64,000 nt of DNA from Pseudomonadota bacterium (GCA_018261655.1 JAGTSG010000001.1:1-64000); one strand, 5' to 3'. Positions 41,259-55,300 are shown, numbered from the stretch's first letter. The notes: a model not told the origin generated them from the letters alone. Made by a program: numbers and translations.

Positions 41259-42134
41259 ATGTTCCGCGGCAGCATCGTAGCCCTCGTGACCCCCATGTTC
41301 GAATCCGGCGAGATCGACTACGCCGGCTTCGAGTCCCTGCTCGACTGGCACGCGGAACAGGGGACCGACGGTGTCGTGGTCCTCGGCACGACGGGGGAGT
41401 CCCCCACCGTCACCGGGGGCGAGAGCGACGAATTGCTGCGCCGGGCCGTCCGGCGTCTCGGCGGGCGCCTGCCCGTGATCGCGGGCACCGGGACCAGTTC
41501 GACCGCGACCACCATCGAGCGCACGCGACGCGCCTGCGAGCATGGGGTGGACGGCGTCCTGATCGTCACGCCCTATTACAACAGGCCGGGGCAGGAGGGT
41601 CTCGTGCGGCACTTCTCGGCCGCGGCGGACGCCAGCAGCGTGCCGGTCATCCTCTACAACGTGCCGTCGCGCACGGCCTGCGACCTGCTTCCGCCCGCCG
41701 TGGAGCGACTGGCCCAGCATCCGCGGATCATCGGCGTGAAGGAGGCGACCGGGCAGGTGGCCCGCGCGCGGGACATCCTGGAACGTTGCGGCGACGACTT
41801 CCTGGTGCTGTCGGGCGATGACGCCAGCTGCCGGGAGCTGATGCTGGCGGGCGCCCAGGGCGTCATCTCGGTCACGGCCAACGCGGCGCCGCGGCTGATG
41901 CACGAACTCGGCGAGGCGGCCCTGGTCGGCGATGCAGGTCGCGCGGCCCTGGTGGACGAGCGCCTCGCGGCGCTCCACCGTGACCTGTTCGTGGAAGCCA
42001 ACCCCATCCCGGTCAAGTGGGCGGTGTCCCGCCTGGGTCTCATCCCGCCTGGAATCCGGTTACCATTGACGCCCCTGGATCCCCGTCACCATGCGACGGT
42101 CCTGGCCGCGATGGAGCACGCCGGGATCATCTAG
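41259..42134 (+). CDS. dapA: 4-hydroxy-tetrahydrodipicolinate synthase
   Basis: GTTGESPTV, VTPYYNRPGQEGLVRHF, LYNVPSRTACDLLP, GVKEATG. Confidence 0.96.
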   Translation: MFRGSIVALVTPMFESGEIDYAGFESLLDWHAEQGTDGVVVLGTTGESPTVTGGESDELLRRAVRRLGGRLPVIAGTGTSSTATTIERTRRACEHGVDGVLIVTPYYNRPGQEGLVRHFSAAADASSVPVILYNVPSRTACDLLPPAVERLAQHPRIIGVKEATGQVARARDILERCGDDFLVLSGDDASCRELMLAGAQGVISVTANAAPRLMHELGEAALVGDAGRAALVDERLAALHRDLFVEANPIPVKWAVSRLGLIPPGIRLPLTPLDPRHHATVLAAMEHAGII

Positions 42135-42144
42135 CGAGGATTGG

Positions 42145-42411
42145 ATGCGCCTTGTCCTTCTGCTCGGCCTGCTCGCCTTGTCGGGCTGCGGTATCTTCAG
42201 CCCGACTTTCGAGAGCTGCGAAGAGGTTCCGGCCTACGCCGGCGCGAGGGAGATCCCGCCGCTCGCGGTACCCGAGGGCGTCGACGCCCCGGACACGCGC
42301 AACGCCCTGAAGATCCCGGTGGTGACCGCGCCGGAGAAGCCGCGGGACGGGAGCTGCATCGACGCGCCGCCGAGCTACTACCCCAACCGGCCGGCCGCGC
42401 CGGCCGGGTGA
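42145..42411 (+). CDS. Small lipoprotein downstream of dapA
   Basis: MRLVLLLGLLALSGCGIF lipobox; 88 aa; occupies the usual bamC position. Confidence 0.75.
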   Translation: MRLVLLLGLLALSGCGIFSPTFESCEEVPAYAGAREIPPLAVPEGVDAPDTRNALKIPVVTAPEKPRDGSCIDAPPSYYPNRPAAPAG

Positions 42412-42493
42412 GGTCACGGGACAGGGCGGTTGCTGCTCGACCGGGCGTCCGGTAGGCTTCGCGCCCCCTGCGTCGCGGTTGGCAGGAAGATCC

Positions 42494-42586
<93 letters not shown>

Positions 42587-42682
42587 CAGGGTGCCGGGTC
42601 GCGAATTCGCCGGTTCTGACGCGGCAACGGTCATGAGTCTGCGAATCCGCCACCCGGCGTCGCCGGGTCCGGCACCGCTTGG

Positions 42683-42711
42683 TTGACGCCCCCGGACCCC
42701 AACCTTACGAT
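42683..42711 (+). promoter_or_regulatory. Candidate sigma70 promoter for the SRP RNA
   Basis: TTGACG - 17 bp - TACGAT, ~38 bp upstream of the SRP RNA. Confidence 0.55.
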
Positions 42712-42748
42712 GCCCCGAGGCCCCAGGCATCGATCCCCTCGGTACGAT

Positions 42749-42860
<112 letters not shown>

Positions 42861-42901
42861 GCCCCGACCCCCGTCCGGAACAGAGGACAGCGCCGACCCC
42901 C

Positions 42902-44497
42902 ATGAGCTACCTCGTCCTCGCGCGCAAGTGGCGACCGCGACGCTTCGACGAGATGGTCGGGCAGGAGCATGTGCTGCGCGCGCTGGTCAACGCGCTCGAT
43001 TCCGGCCGGGTGCACCACGCCTTCCTGTTCACCGGCACCCGGGGCGTGGGCAAGACCACCATCGCGCGCATCCTCGCCAAGTCGCTGAACTGCGAGAAGG
43101 GCGTGACCTCCACCCCCTGTGGCGAGTGCGCGGCCTGCCGCGAGATCGACGAGGGGCGTTTCGTGGACCTGATCGAGGTGGACGCCGCCTCGCGCACCAA
43201 GGTGGACGACACCCGGGAGCTGCTCGACAACGTCCAGTATTCGCCGACGCGCGGCCGCTACAAGGTGTACCTCATCGACGAGGTGCACATGCTGTCGGGC
43301 CACTCCTTCAACGCGCTGCTGAAGACGCTGGAGGAGCCGCCGCCGCACGTGAAGTTCCTGCTCGCGACCACCGACCCGCAGAAGCTGCCCGCCACGGTGC
43401 TGTCGCGCTGCCTCCAGTTCAGCCTCAAACGCCTGTCGCCCTCGCTGATCGGCGAGCGGCTCAGGTACATCCTCGACGAGGAAGGGGTCGCCTTCGAGCC
43501 CGCCGCGATCCGCCTGCTGTCGCGTGCGGCGGACGGCAGCCTGCGGGACGGACTCTCGCTGCTCGACCAGATGCTGGCTTTCGGCGGCGGCAGGGTGGCG
43601 GAGGCCGATGCGCGCACGATGCTCGGCACGATCGACCGCGGCTTCGTCACGCGCCTGCTCGACCGGCTCGCCGACCGCGATGCCGCCGGCCTGATGGCAT
43701 GCGTGGCCGCGATCGACGAGCAGGGGCCGGATTACGCGCAGGTGCTCGACGAGCTCGCGAGCCTGCTGCAGAAGGTCGCGCTGCGCCAGGCGGTGCCCGA
43801 CCTGCCGGCGGACGAGGTCTGGGGCATCGAGGAGCTCGACGGCTTCGCCAGCCGCATCGCCCCTGAGGACCTGCAGCTGTACTACCAGATGGCCATCCTG
43901 GGGCGACGCGACCTGCCGCTGGCGCCCGAGCCTCGCGGCGGCCTCGAGATGGTCCTGCTCAGGATGCTGGCCTTCGTGCCCGCGGCGGGCCCTCCTGCGG
44001 AGGCCGGGCGCCCCGCAGAACCCCGGCCTGCGGCGCGCCGCAGCGCCCCCCCCGGGGTCGAGTCGGCGCCGCGCGCCACGTCGCCGGGAGCCCCGGCGCA
44101 GCCGGTCCCCGACCTCGACCTGTCCGACTGGCGCGCGGTCGTTGACCGGCTCGGCCTGCAGGCCGCCGCGAGGCAACTGGCATCCCACCTCAACTTCGTC
44201 GCACTGGAGGGCGACGTCCTGCGCCTGGCACTGGACGCGCGGGGCGAGGTGCTGCGGACCCGGCTGCAGGAGGAGCGCCTCGCCCAGGCGGTCTCCGGCC
44301 TCGCCGGGCGGCCGATCCGGCTGCAGCTCGAGGTGAGCCACGACGCCGGCCGGACCCCCGCGCGCGAGAAGGAGAGGGAACGCCAGGAACGGCTGGAGCA
44401 GGCGCGGCTGTCGATCGAGAACGACCCCACCGTGCAGGCACTGAAGGACCGCTTCGGCGCCGTCGTCCAGCCGGACTCGATCAAGCCGGTTGGCTAG
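42902..44497 (+). CDS. dnaX: DNA polymerase III tau subunit
   Basis: HAFLFTGTRGVGKTTIARILAKSLNC, CGECAACREI, IDEVHMLSGHSFNALLKTLEEPP. Confidence 0.96.
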   Translation: MSYLVLARKWRPRRFDEMVGQEHVLRALVNALDSGRVHHAFLFTGTRGVGKTTIARILAKSLNCEKGVTSTPCGECAACREIDEGRFVDLIEVDAASRTKVDDTRELLDNVQYSPTRGRYKVYLIDEVHMLSGHSFNALLKTLEEPPPHVKFLLATTDPQKLPATVLSRCLQFSLKRLSPSLIGERLRYILDEEGVAFEPAAIRLLSRAADGSLRDGLSLLDQMLAFGGGRVAEADARTMLGTIDRGFVTRLLDRLADRDAAGLMACVAAIDEQGPDYAQVLDELASLLQKVALRQAVPDLPADEVWGIEELDGFASRIAPEDLQLYYQMAILGRRDLPLAPEPRGGLEMVLLRMLAFVPAAGPPAEAGRPAEPRPAARRSAPPGVESAPRATSPGAPAQPVPDLDLSDWRAVVDRLGLQAAARQLASHLNFVALEGDVLRLALDARGEVLRTRLQEERLAQAVSGLAGRPIRLQLEVSHDAGRTPAREKERERQERLEQARLSIENDPTVQALKDRFGAVVQPDSIKPVG

Positions 44498-44530
44498 AAT
44501 CCCGCCTGCAATCCGCCAACGGAGCACACC

Positions 44531-44857
44531 ATGAAGCAGAACATCGGCGCACTGATGCGCCAGGCCCAGCAGCTGCAGGCGAACATGCAGAAGGCGCAGG
44601 AGGAACTCGCGCAGCTGGAGGTCGTCGGCGAGTCGGGCGGCGGGATGGTGAAGGTCACCATGAATGGCCGCAACGAGGTACGCCGGGTCCGGATCGAGCC
44701 GACGGTGGCCGCGGCCGGCGATGTCGAGATGCTCGAGGACCTCGTGGCCGCGGCCTGCAACGACGCCGTGCGCAAGGCAACCGAGGCGGCGCAGCAGAAG
44801 ATGTCCGGCATGATGGGCGGCATGCAGCTGCCGCCTGGCTTCAAGATGCCGTTCTGA
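44531..44857 (+). CDS. YbaB/EbfC nucleoid-associated protein
   Basis: [50 protein letters not shown]. Confidence 0.95.
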   Translation: MKQNIGALMRQAQQLQANMQKAQEELAQLEVVGESGGGMVKVTMNGRNEVRRVRIEPTVAAAGDVEMLEDLVAAACNDAVRKATEAAQQKMSGMMGGMQLPPGFKMPF

Positions 44858-44870
44858 GGCGCCTCGACCC

Positions 44871-45470
44871 TTGAAATACTCGCCGTCGCTGGCCCGCCTG
44901 ATCGATGCGCTGCGCATCCTGCCCGGCGTCGGGCCCAAGTCGGCGCAGAGGATGGCGTTCTACCTGCTGGAGCGGAACCGTGAGGGCGCCCGGGCGCTGG
45001 CCTCCGCGTTGTCCGACGCGGCCACGGCGGTCGGGCAGTGCCGGCGCTGCCGGATGCTGACGGACGGCGAGCTGTGCATGATCTGCACGGCGCCACAGCG
45101 CGACGAAGGCCTGCTGTGCGTCGTCGAGTCGCCGGCGGACGTGGCCGCGGTCGAACAGTCGGGCGGCTACCGGGGACGGTACTTCGTGCTCATGGGGCAC
45201 CTGTCGCCGCTCGACGGGATCGGCCCGGGCGAACTCGGCGTGTCGCAGCTGGAGTCCATCCTGGCGGAGGGGCAGGTCCGCGAGGTGATCCTCGCGACCA
45301 ACCCGACAGTCGAGGGCGAGGCCACGGCCCACTTTCTCGGCGACCTCGTCGCGCGCCGCGGCATCCGCGCGTCGCGGATCGCCCACGGCGTGCCGGTCGG
45401 CGGCGAGCTCGAGTACGTTGATGGCGGCACGCTGGCCCATGCGCTGGCCGGGCGCCAGGCTATCTCCTGA
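44871..45470 (+). CDS. recR: Recombination protein RecR
   Basis: [20 protein letters not shown], CxxC zinc finger, [41 protein letters not shown] start. Confidence 0.95.
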   Translation: MKYSPSLARLIDALRILPGVGPKSAQRMAFYLLERNREGARALASALSDAATAVGQCRRCRMLTDGELCMICTAPQRDEGLLCVVESPADVAAVEQSGGYRGRYFVLMGHLSPLDGIGPGELGVSQLESILAEGQVREVILATNPTVEGEATAHFLGDLVARRGIRASRIAHGVPVGGELEYVDGGTLAHALAGRQAIS

Positions 45471-46440
45471 ACCTGCTCCCGCGCCCGGGCTTCGGCCGCA
45501 ACCGACCGCTGGTCCTGAGCCGTTCGCCGACGTCAGTCGCCAGCTTGAGCAGGTGCCGGTAGCTGGCCAGCCTGCGACGCGAAATCCGCCCCGACGCCGC
45601 CAGCGGCTCGACTGCGCAGCCGGGCTCTCCCGTGTGCCGGCAGTCCGGAAACCGGCAGTCCGGCGCCGCCGCGGCGAGTTCCCGGAATCCCGAGGCCACG
45701 TCGCGCGGCGCGGGCAGGGGCGGCGAGAAGTCGCGCACGCCGGGTGAGTCGATCAGGTCGCCGCCGCCCGGCAGGCGGTAGAGGGCCGAGGCGGTCGTGG
45801 TGTGGCGTCCTTCCTCGGTCGCGCGCGAGATCGCCCGTACCTCGGCCTCCACGCCGGGCACCAGCAGGTTGATGAGCGAGCTCTTGCCGACCCCCGACTG
45901 CCCGACCAGCACGCTGACCCGGTCCCGGAGCAGCCCGCGCAGGCCCGCCGCGCCGTCCGCGAGCTTCTTCGACGTGAGCACCACCGGGTACCCGATCTCG
46001 CGGTAGGTGTCGAGCTCGGCGCGGATCGCGGCGGCGCCGGCCTCCGGCAGGTCGGCCTTGTTCAGCGCCAGGGCGGCGGACAGGCCGGCCCACTCGGCCG
46101 CGGCGAGATAGCGGTCGCAGAGCGAGAAGTCCGGCGACGGCAACGGGGCGAGCACCGCGACCAGCTGGTCGAGGTTGGCGACGATCGCCTCGGCTGCGCC
46201 CGCCTGGCTGATGCGCGCCAGTTCCGAGCGACGCGGCTCGACGCCCACGACGATCCCGCCCGCGCCCTCGGCGTCCGCCGGGACCCAGCGCACGAGGTCC
46301 CCGCAGACGACGTTCAGGCGGCGGCCGAAGAGCCGGCAGGAGTGCGTCGTGTCGCCATCGCCGACCACCACGCGCCGTCCGTGGGCCGCGACGATCCGGC
46401 CCGCCCGTGCCTGGTCGTGACCGGGATCGCGCTCCTTCAT
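45460..46440 (-). CDS. rsgA: Ribosome small-subunit GTPase RsgA
   Basis: [52 protein letters not shown]-terminal C-H-C motif; ATG at 46440. Confidence 0.95.
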   Translation of the reverse strand: MKERDPGHDQARAGRIVAAHGRRVVVGDGDTTHSCRLFGRRLNVVCGDLVRWVPADAEGAGGIVVGVEPRRSELARISQAGAAEAIVANLDQLVAVLAPLPSPDFSLCDRYLAAAEWAGLSAALALNKADLPEAGAAAIRAELDTYREIGYPVVLTSKKLADGAAGLRGLLRDRVSVLVGQSGVGKSSLINLLVPGVEAEVRAISRATEEGRHTTTASALYRLPGGGDLIDSPGVRDFSPPLPAPRDVASGFRELAAAAPDCRFPDCRHTGEPGCAVEPLAASGRISRRRLASYRHLLKLATDVGERLRTSGRLRPKPGRGSRFRR

Positions 46441-46552
46441 GCCGGGCGCGCGACGCCGCGTGGCGCCGGAGTTCGCCGGTGCGGCTGCAAGCTGGCGTTG
46501 CGCACGTGCGGGTCCGTGGTGGGTGACGGCGGCGACTGTAGCCTCTGTTAAG

Positions 46553-47122
46553 ATGCCGGGCAACATGGATGCAGCCGACAATCTCGTCTGGATCGACCTC
46601 GAGATGACCGGTCTCGATCCCGACGCGGACCGGATCATCGAGATAGCCACCGTCGTCACCAACCGCGACCTCGACGTGGTCGCCGAGGGCCCGGTGCTGG
46701 CGATTCACCAGCCCGAGGCGGTCCTCGAGCTGATGGACGACTGGAACCGCGCGACCCACGGCGCCTCCGGGCTGCTCGCGCGGGTGCGCGCAAGCAGCGT
46801 CTCGGAGCGCGATGCCGAACTGGCCACGCTCCAGTTCCTGACGGCGCATGTCGGTCGCGGCGCGTCGCCGATGTGCGGCAACAGCATCTGCCAGGACCGC
46901 CGGTTCCTGGCGCGGCGCATGCCCGAGCTCGAGCGCCACTTCCACTACCGGAACATCGACGTCAGCTCGCTCAAGGAACTCGCGCGCCGCTGGGCGCCAT
47001 CCGTGCTGGCGGGATTCACCAAGAAGTCGACCCACCTGGCGCTCGACGACATCCGCGACTCGATCGCCGAGCTGCGCTACTACCGCGAGACCTTCGTCGC
47101 CGAGGCCTGGCGTGGGCGATGA
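46553..47122 (+). CDS. orn: Oligoribonuclease
   Basis: [63 protein letters not shown]. Confidence 0.96.
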   Translation: MPGNMDAADNLVWIDLEMTGLDPDADRIIEIATVVTNRDLDVVAEGPVLAIHQPEAVLELMDDWNRATHGASGLLARVRASSVSERDAELATLQFLTAHVGRGASPMCGNSICQDRRFLARRMPELERHFHYRNIDVSSLKELARRWAPSVLAGFTKKSTHLALDDIRDSIAELRYYRETFVAEAWRGR

Positions 47123-47507
47123 GGGGCCCGGCACCGGCTTCCTGACGGGAGGGTGCCATTGCGGCGCCGTGCGCTTCCGGGTGCGCGCGCCCTCCGACAT
47201 CGTCGTGCACGACTGCAACTGCTCGATGTGCTCGCGCGTGGGTTACCTGCACCTGATCGTCGGGCGGGAGGACTTCGAACTGCTGTCGGGCGGGGACGAA
47301 CTGACCGAGTATCGCTTCAACACCGGCACCGCGCGCCACCTTTTCTGCCGCCGTTGCGGGGTCAAGTCGTTCTACGTGCCGCGCTCGCACCCCGACGGCA
47401 TCAGCGTGAACGCGCGCTGCCTCGATCCTGGCGCGGTGCCTGCCATGACCGTCCGCCCCTTCGACGGCCGCAACTGGGAGACGGCACGGGCCACGCTCGA
47501 CCGCTGA
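47112..47507 (+). CDS. GFA/CENP-V domain (glutathione-dependent formaldehyde-activating enzyme-like) protein
   Basis: [43 protein letters not shown] start overlapping orn. Confidence 0.88.
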   Translation: MGDEGPGTGFLTGGCHCGAVRFRVRAPSDIVVHDCNCSMCSRVGYLHLIVGREDFELLSGGDELTEYRFNTGTARHLFCRRCGVKSFYVPRSHPDGISVNARCLDPGAVPAMTVRPFDGRNWETARATLDR

Positions 47508-47511
47508 CCGG

Positions 47512-49878
<2,367 letters not shown>

Positions 49879-49971
49879 GGTCAGCCCTCGGGTTGGGTCG
49901 TTCCTGCTAGGATCGCAGCCCTGGCGCACCACGGGCCGCGGAGAGGCGAGGTCCGGGCGGGAAGGAAGATC

Positions 49972-50799
49972 GTGGCCAACAAGCGAACCGTATTCTTCGT
50001 GTCAGACCAGACCGGCGTAACCGCCGAGACCATGGGCCACAGCCTGCTGACTCAGTTCGACGGGCTGGATCTCAGCCCGGTCACTTTGCCATTCATCTCG
50101 ACCGTTGACAAGGCAGCACAAGCCGTAATGAGGATCAATTCCGCGGCCCGCGAGGATGGCGCACGGCCGGTCGTATTCTCCACGCTCGTCGACGATGAAG
50201 TGCGCGCAGTCGTGATGCAGGCAGAGTGCCTGTACCTCGACTTCTTCGAGGCCTTCCTCGGCCCGATGGAGCAGGAGCTCGGGCAGTCGTCGTCGCACGC
50301 GCTCGGCCGCGCGCATGGCATGACCGACGTCGCGGCCTACACCGCCCGGATCAATGCGACCAACTTCGCGCTGGCCAACGACGACGGCTCGCAGACGCGC
50401 GACTACGAGCGTGCGGACGTCATCCTCGTCGGCGTCTCGCGTTCCGGCAAGACGCCCACCTGCGTCTACATGGCGCTGCAGTACGGCATCTATGCCGCGA
50501 ACTACCCGCTGGTGGACGACGACCTCGAGTCGCGCCGGCTGCCGGCGATGCTCGAGCCGTTCCGTGGCAAGCTGTTCGGGCTGACTATCCGCCCCGACCG
50601 CCTGCAGCAGATCCGTCAGGAGCGCCGGCCCGACAGCCGCTACTCCTCGATCGCGCAATGCAACTACGAGGTGCGCGCGGCGGAGCAGCTGCTCGAGCGC
50701 TACGGCATTCCCTTCCTCGACACCACGGACACCTCGATCGAGGAGATCGCCAGCCGCGTGCTGGAGCGCAAGGGGATCGGGCGCCGCGCGAGGCCGTGA
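49972..50799 (+). CDS. ppsR: PEP synthase regulatory protein (bifunctional kinase/pyrophosphorylase, DUF299)
   Basis: [76 protein letters not shown]; divergent from ppsA. Confidence 0.95.
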   Translation: MANKRTVFFVSDQTGVTAETMGHSLLTQFDGLDLSPVTLPFISTVDKAAQAVMRINSAAREDGARPVVFSTLVDDEVRAVVMQAECLYLDFFEAFLGPMEQELGQSSSHALGRAHGMTDVAAYTARINATNFALANDDGSQTRDYERADVILVGVSRSGKTPTCVYMALQYGIYAANYPLVDDDLESRRLPAMLEPFRGKLFGLTIRPDRLQQIRQERRPDSRYSSIAQCNYEVRAAEQLLERYGIPFLDTTDTSIEEIASRVLERKGIGRRARP

Positions 50800-50851
50800 C
50801 AATTTCGTGACGGGCGCCACATTCCCGTGGGCCGGGACGCCTGAACCCCTG

Positions 50852-50860
50852 TGATATAGT
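50852..50860 (+). promoter_or_regulatory. Extended -10 promoter candidate (TGaTATAGT)
   Basis: TGATATAGT ~70 bp upstream of the DUF1249 gene. Confidence 0.4.
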
Positions 50861-50929
50861 CAAATCATGCTTCAGGAGCACCTTTGTGCTGCGTCGTGGC
50901 GCGCGCGACCGAGGTCGTTCGTGAGCCTC

Positions 50930-51322
50930 ATGACGCTGTACGAGAGCAACTTCATCAGGCTCGGCTGGCTCGTGCCGGATCCCCGCAGCCTGCCCGAGCG
51001 GGCCGTCTCGACGGTCGCCGGTGACTGCCCGCTCGAGCTGACCGTGATCGAGCGCGCTCCGTACACGACGACCGCGACGCTGTCCTACCTGTTCGACGAG
51101 CAGGGCCGGACCGTGCGCGACCCCGGGCTCGAGATCCGCGTCTACCACGACGCCCGACTCGCCGAGGCGACGACGTATGGCGCGACCCAGGCCGGGCTTG
51201 CCCGGGTACAGTCGCGACTGCCTCGCTCAACGGACCGGCGCTGGGTGGGCAACATGCTGCTCAACAAGTGGCTCGAGTACTGCGCCGAGCGCGGCCACGC
51301 CTTCGCGACGGGTCCGGCCTGA
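50930..51322 (+). CDS. DUF1249 family protein
   Basis: LYESNFIRLGWLVPD...LELTVIERAPYTTTATLSYLF...LEIRVYHDARLAEATTY...NKWLEYCAERGHAF. Confidence 0.85.
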   Translation: MTLYESNFIRLGWLVPDPRSLPERAVSTVAGDCPLELTVIERAPYTTTATLSYLFDEQGRTVRDPGLEIRVYHDARLAEATTYGATQAGLARVQSRLPRSTDRRWVGNMLLNKWLEYCAERGHAFATGPA

Positions 51323-51338
51323 GGCGACGCCGGGCGCC

Positions 51339-52367
51339 ATGATGAACCTGACCGAAAAATGGCCCGCGCTGAGGCTGCCCGTGCTGGGCCGGCCGGAGGC
51401 CGTCGACGACGAGCGCCTGCTCAAGCTGTTCTGGAACCGCGCCGAGCTCAAGAAGGAGCTGCAGGCGCTCGACGACGAGCTGCACGCGCTGCAGAACCGC
51501 ATCAAGCAGCAGGAAGGCGCGAACGAGCGGATGCAGGAGCAGCTCGAGCAGCTGGAGTGCCTGCTCGGCACGGCGGACCGTGGTCCGGACGCGCTGGTCC
51601 ATTTCGCCCTGCGCAACCTGTGGCGGGAGTGCCGCAGGCAGCTCGAGAACTTCGCCGCAGACCTGCGCCGGCAGCGCCAGGACCACGAGCGCAAGCGGCA
51701 GCTGGCCGAGTTCCAGGACGATCGCCGCGAGCGCCTCGAACTTGCCGACGAGCGGTTGCGCGAGGCGGAGTCCGTGGTCGGGATGGAGCGCGCGCGCCTG
51801 GTCGAGGGCGAGGAAAGGCTCGCGGGGATGAAGGCCTTCTGGCACTACTTCCGCCGCCGTGACCTGTCCTTCGAGCTGGACGCCCAGCGCGGACGGTTGG
51901 CCGCCGCCGAGCGGCACCTCGCCGACATGCACGAGGCCCGTCGCACGATCGACAAGGAACCGTGGCCGGAATTCCCCGGCATTTCGGTGCGCGGCCGGCG
52001 CAGCGTCAACCTCGCCGTCATCGCCTATGCGCAGCTGCTCTACCTGAAGCTGCTGCAACGCGGGCTCGCGGCGCAGGCGCGGCTCGCGACCCATCGCCGT
52101 CCCGGCGAGGGGCGCTTCGGTTCCCGCGAGCAATGCCTGACCAGGCTGGACGAGATCAGCGCGGCGGTGGCAATGGTCCGGGCCCAGGAGGGGATCGCGC
52201 CCGAGATCCGCGCCCTGACCGAGCGTCTCAATGCGTCGGCGCAGTGGCGTACGGAGGACGATGTCGTCCCGGCTCCGTCGTCGCTGCAGCCGATCGTTCC
52301 GGCGGGCGACAGCGCCAACGTGCTCATCGACGACTACTGGGACGTCTACAAGGTCCTGTTGCGTTAG
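51339..52367 (+). CDS. Coiled-coil-rich hypothetical protein (~342 aa)
   Basis: Long charged helical segments (LKKELQALDDELHALQNRIKQQEGANERMQEQLEQLECLL) and a C-terminal globular segment; 16 nt after the DUF1249 gene. Confidence 0.75.
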   Translation: MMNLTEKWPALRLPVLGRPEAVDDERLLKLFWNRAELKKELQALDDELHALQNRIKQQEGANERMQEQLEQLECLLGTADRGPDALVHFALRNLWRECRRQLENFAADLRRQRQDHERKRQLAEFQDDRRERLELADERLREAESVVGMERARLVEGEERLAGMKAFWHYFRRRDLSFELDAQRGRLAAAERHLADMHEARRTIDKEPWPEFPGISVRGRRSVNLAVIAYAQLLYLKLLQRGLAAQARLATHRRPGEGRFGSREQCLTRLDEISAAVAMVRAQEGIAPEIRALTERLNASAQWRTEDDVVPAPSSLQPIVPAGDSANVLIDDYWDVYKVLLR

Positions 52368-55300
52368 GGTCCGCTGGCGTCCACCGCCGGCACGGCCGCC
52401 GCCGCGATTCTCCGCCGCCACGCATCGAGGTCGTCCAGCCAGACGTAGAACGCCGGCACGAAGAACAACGCCGTGACGCTGCCGAAGGCCAGCCCCGAGA
52501 TGAGCGCCCGGGCCATCGGGTAGTAGGCGGGCCCGTCGCCGCCGATCTGCGTGTCGCCCAGGGCCAGCGGCAGCATTGCGAGCAGGGTCGTCATCGTGGT
52601 CATCAGGATCGGCCGCAGCCGGTCCCGTCCCGCGCGCAGTATCGCCTCGCGGCGGCCCATGCCGAGGCGCCGCAGGTCGAGGATGTGCGCGATGAGCACG
52701 ATGCCGATGTTCACCACGACGCCGATCAGGATCATGATGCCGAGCATCGCCATGAAGGTGAGCGGCGTGCCGGAGAGCGCCAGCCCCCAGAACGTGCCGA
52801 CCACGGCGAAGGCGATCGAGGTCACGATCGAGACCGGGTAGAGCGTCGACTCGAACAGCGACGCCATGACCAGGAAGATGAGGACGATGGCCAGCGCGAT
52901 GTCGGTCATCATCATCCTGGCGGTGTCGTCCTCCTGCTGCACGCCCTTGCCGAAGGTCCAGGCGTAGCCGGGCGGCAGGGCCAGCTGCTTCATCAGCGAC
53001 TCGACCTGCTGCTGCGCCTCCTTCAGCGACGACCGGCCCGACACGACGCCCTCGACCACCACGGCCGTCGTGCGGTCCAGCCGCTCGATGGCGCGATCGC
53101 TGGGCCGGACATGGAAGCTCGCCACGGCCCCGAGCGCGATCCGCTCGCCGTCGGGCAGGAACAGCGGCATGGCCGCGAGGTCCTCGACCGACTGCCGGTC
53201 GTCGGGACGGAACGCGAGACGCATGCGGACCTCGCGGTCGGCGGCGCGGAACTCCTTCAGCCGGTCGCCACGCATGGCGGCGGCCACGGTGGCGGCGACG
53301 TCGGCGGTGCTCAGGCCGAGCCGCGCGGCCCGGTCGCGGTCGACGACCACCTGGATTTCCTGCTCGCCTGCCCGGGCCGTGCTGCGCGCGGAGTCGAAGG
53401 CCGGCAGCTGGCCGACGGCGCGTGCGACCTCGGCGGCCAGCACGGCCAGCCGGTCGGTGGACTCGCCTGAGAGGCGCATGCTGAAGCCCTCGCCGCCGGA
53501 CTGGTTGCCTTCAAAGCTGAAGCTGGGCTTGCCGATGATGATCTCCGGCAGCCCGCGCTCGATCTCGGCCATCAGGTCGCGGACCGGCATCGGCAGCTCT
53601 TCCGCCGGACGGAGCAGGACCTGCGACTCCGCGTAGTCAGGGCCGTAGAAGCTGTAGACGAGGTCGATGCCGAGGCGCTCCCGGTTCTCGAGCAGGTAAC
53701 CCTCGACGCGGTCGACCACTGACTCGACCCGCGAAAGGGCATAGCTTCCCTCGATGTGGTAGGGCAGCCTGAGCCGGGTGGACGCGTCCTGCGGGAACAT
53801 GTCCGCCTTGAGCAGGCCGGTCGCGAACAGGGGCACGGGCGAGGCCAGGATCAGCACGACGAGGCCTGCCGACTTGCCCGGGTGGGACAGGACCCAGTCG
53901 AGCCGGGCGGCGTACCAGTCCTGCAGCCTCGCGAACCAGGATCCCGCCACGACCGGCGGCGGGGCCGGAAAGCGCGCGGTCAGCGTCGGGATGACGGTCT
54001 GCGCCACCAGCAGCGAGGCGATCATGGCGGTCACGATCGGCACGGCGACGTGGACCATGAACAGCGAGAGCTCGTTGTCGCGACGGAAGATCAGCGGCAG
54101 GAACACGATGACGGTCGAAAGGGTACCCGCGAGGACGGCGAGCCCGACCTCGCGGACTCCCGCGAGCGTGGCCGCAGCCGGATGGGCCGGGTTCAGCTGG
54201 CGGTGCCGGAAGATGCTCTCCGTGGTGACGACCGCGTTGTCCACCAGCAGGCCGACCGCCAGCATCATGCCCATCATGGTCAGGATGTTGAGCGACAGGC
54301 CCATGAAAAACATGACGGCCAGCGTGACCAGCAGGGAGAACGGGACCGCCAGGCTGACGATCAGCGTGGTCGGCAGGTCGCGCAGGAAGACGAACAGCAC
54401 GAGCAGCGCCAGGCCGGCGCCCAGCAGGCCGGCGTCGCGCAGGTCGGACAGCGACGAGCGGATGTTGTCGGCGGCGTTGCCCAGGACGATCATGTCGATG
54501 CCCTGCATCTGCGGCTGAGTGCGGGCCTCCTCGATGACGGACATGACCTCGTCCGCGACTCCCACGATGTTGGCGCCGGTGGACTTGTAGACGTCGAGGC
54601 CGATGCCCGGCTTGCCGTTCAGGTGCCTGCCCATCGTCAGGGGAGGGCTGACCATCCTGACCTCGGCGACGTCGCGCAGACGGACCCCGTCCGCGACCAG
54701 GAAGTCGCGGACCTGCTCGATCGAGGTGAAGTCGCCGAGCGGCCGCACCAGGTAGCGCGCGCCGTCGCCGGTCACCTCGCCGGCGCTGACCGAGAAGTTC
54801 GAGCGCTCCAGCAACCCGCGCAGCTGCTGGATGTCCACGTGGTGCGCAGCCAGCCGGCCCGGGTCCGCCAGCACGCGCAGTTCCAGCGGCTCGATGCCGC
54901 GGATCTCGACGCGCGCGACGCCGTCGATCCGCTCCAGCGGCTTCTTCAGGTAGCGGTCGAGGATCTCGTACTGGCGCGACAGGTCCTGCTGCCCCGAGAT
55001 GCGCAGCGCGACGATGCTCTCGTCGCCGGCCGAGAACATGCGCGTCACGATCCGGTTCGCGCCGGCGGGCAGCTCGCTGCGGATCGCCTCGAGCCGCGTG
55101 CGGACCTCGAAGCCCATCGCCCCGACGTCCCGTCCCCACTCGAAGAACACGACGATTTCCGCCTGGTCCTCGGTCGAGGTCGAGCGCAGTTCCTTGATCC
55201 CGGACAGCGTCGCGATGGCCTCCTCGGCCGGCCGGGTGATCAGGCGCTCGACTTCCTCCGGCGTCGAGCCTTCGTAGGGGATCGTGACCAGGATCGCCGG

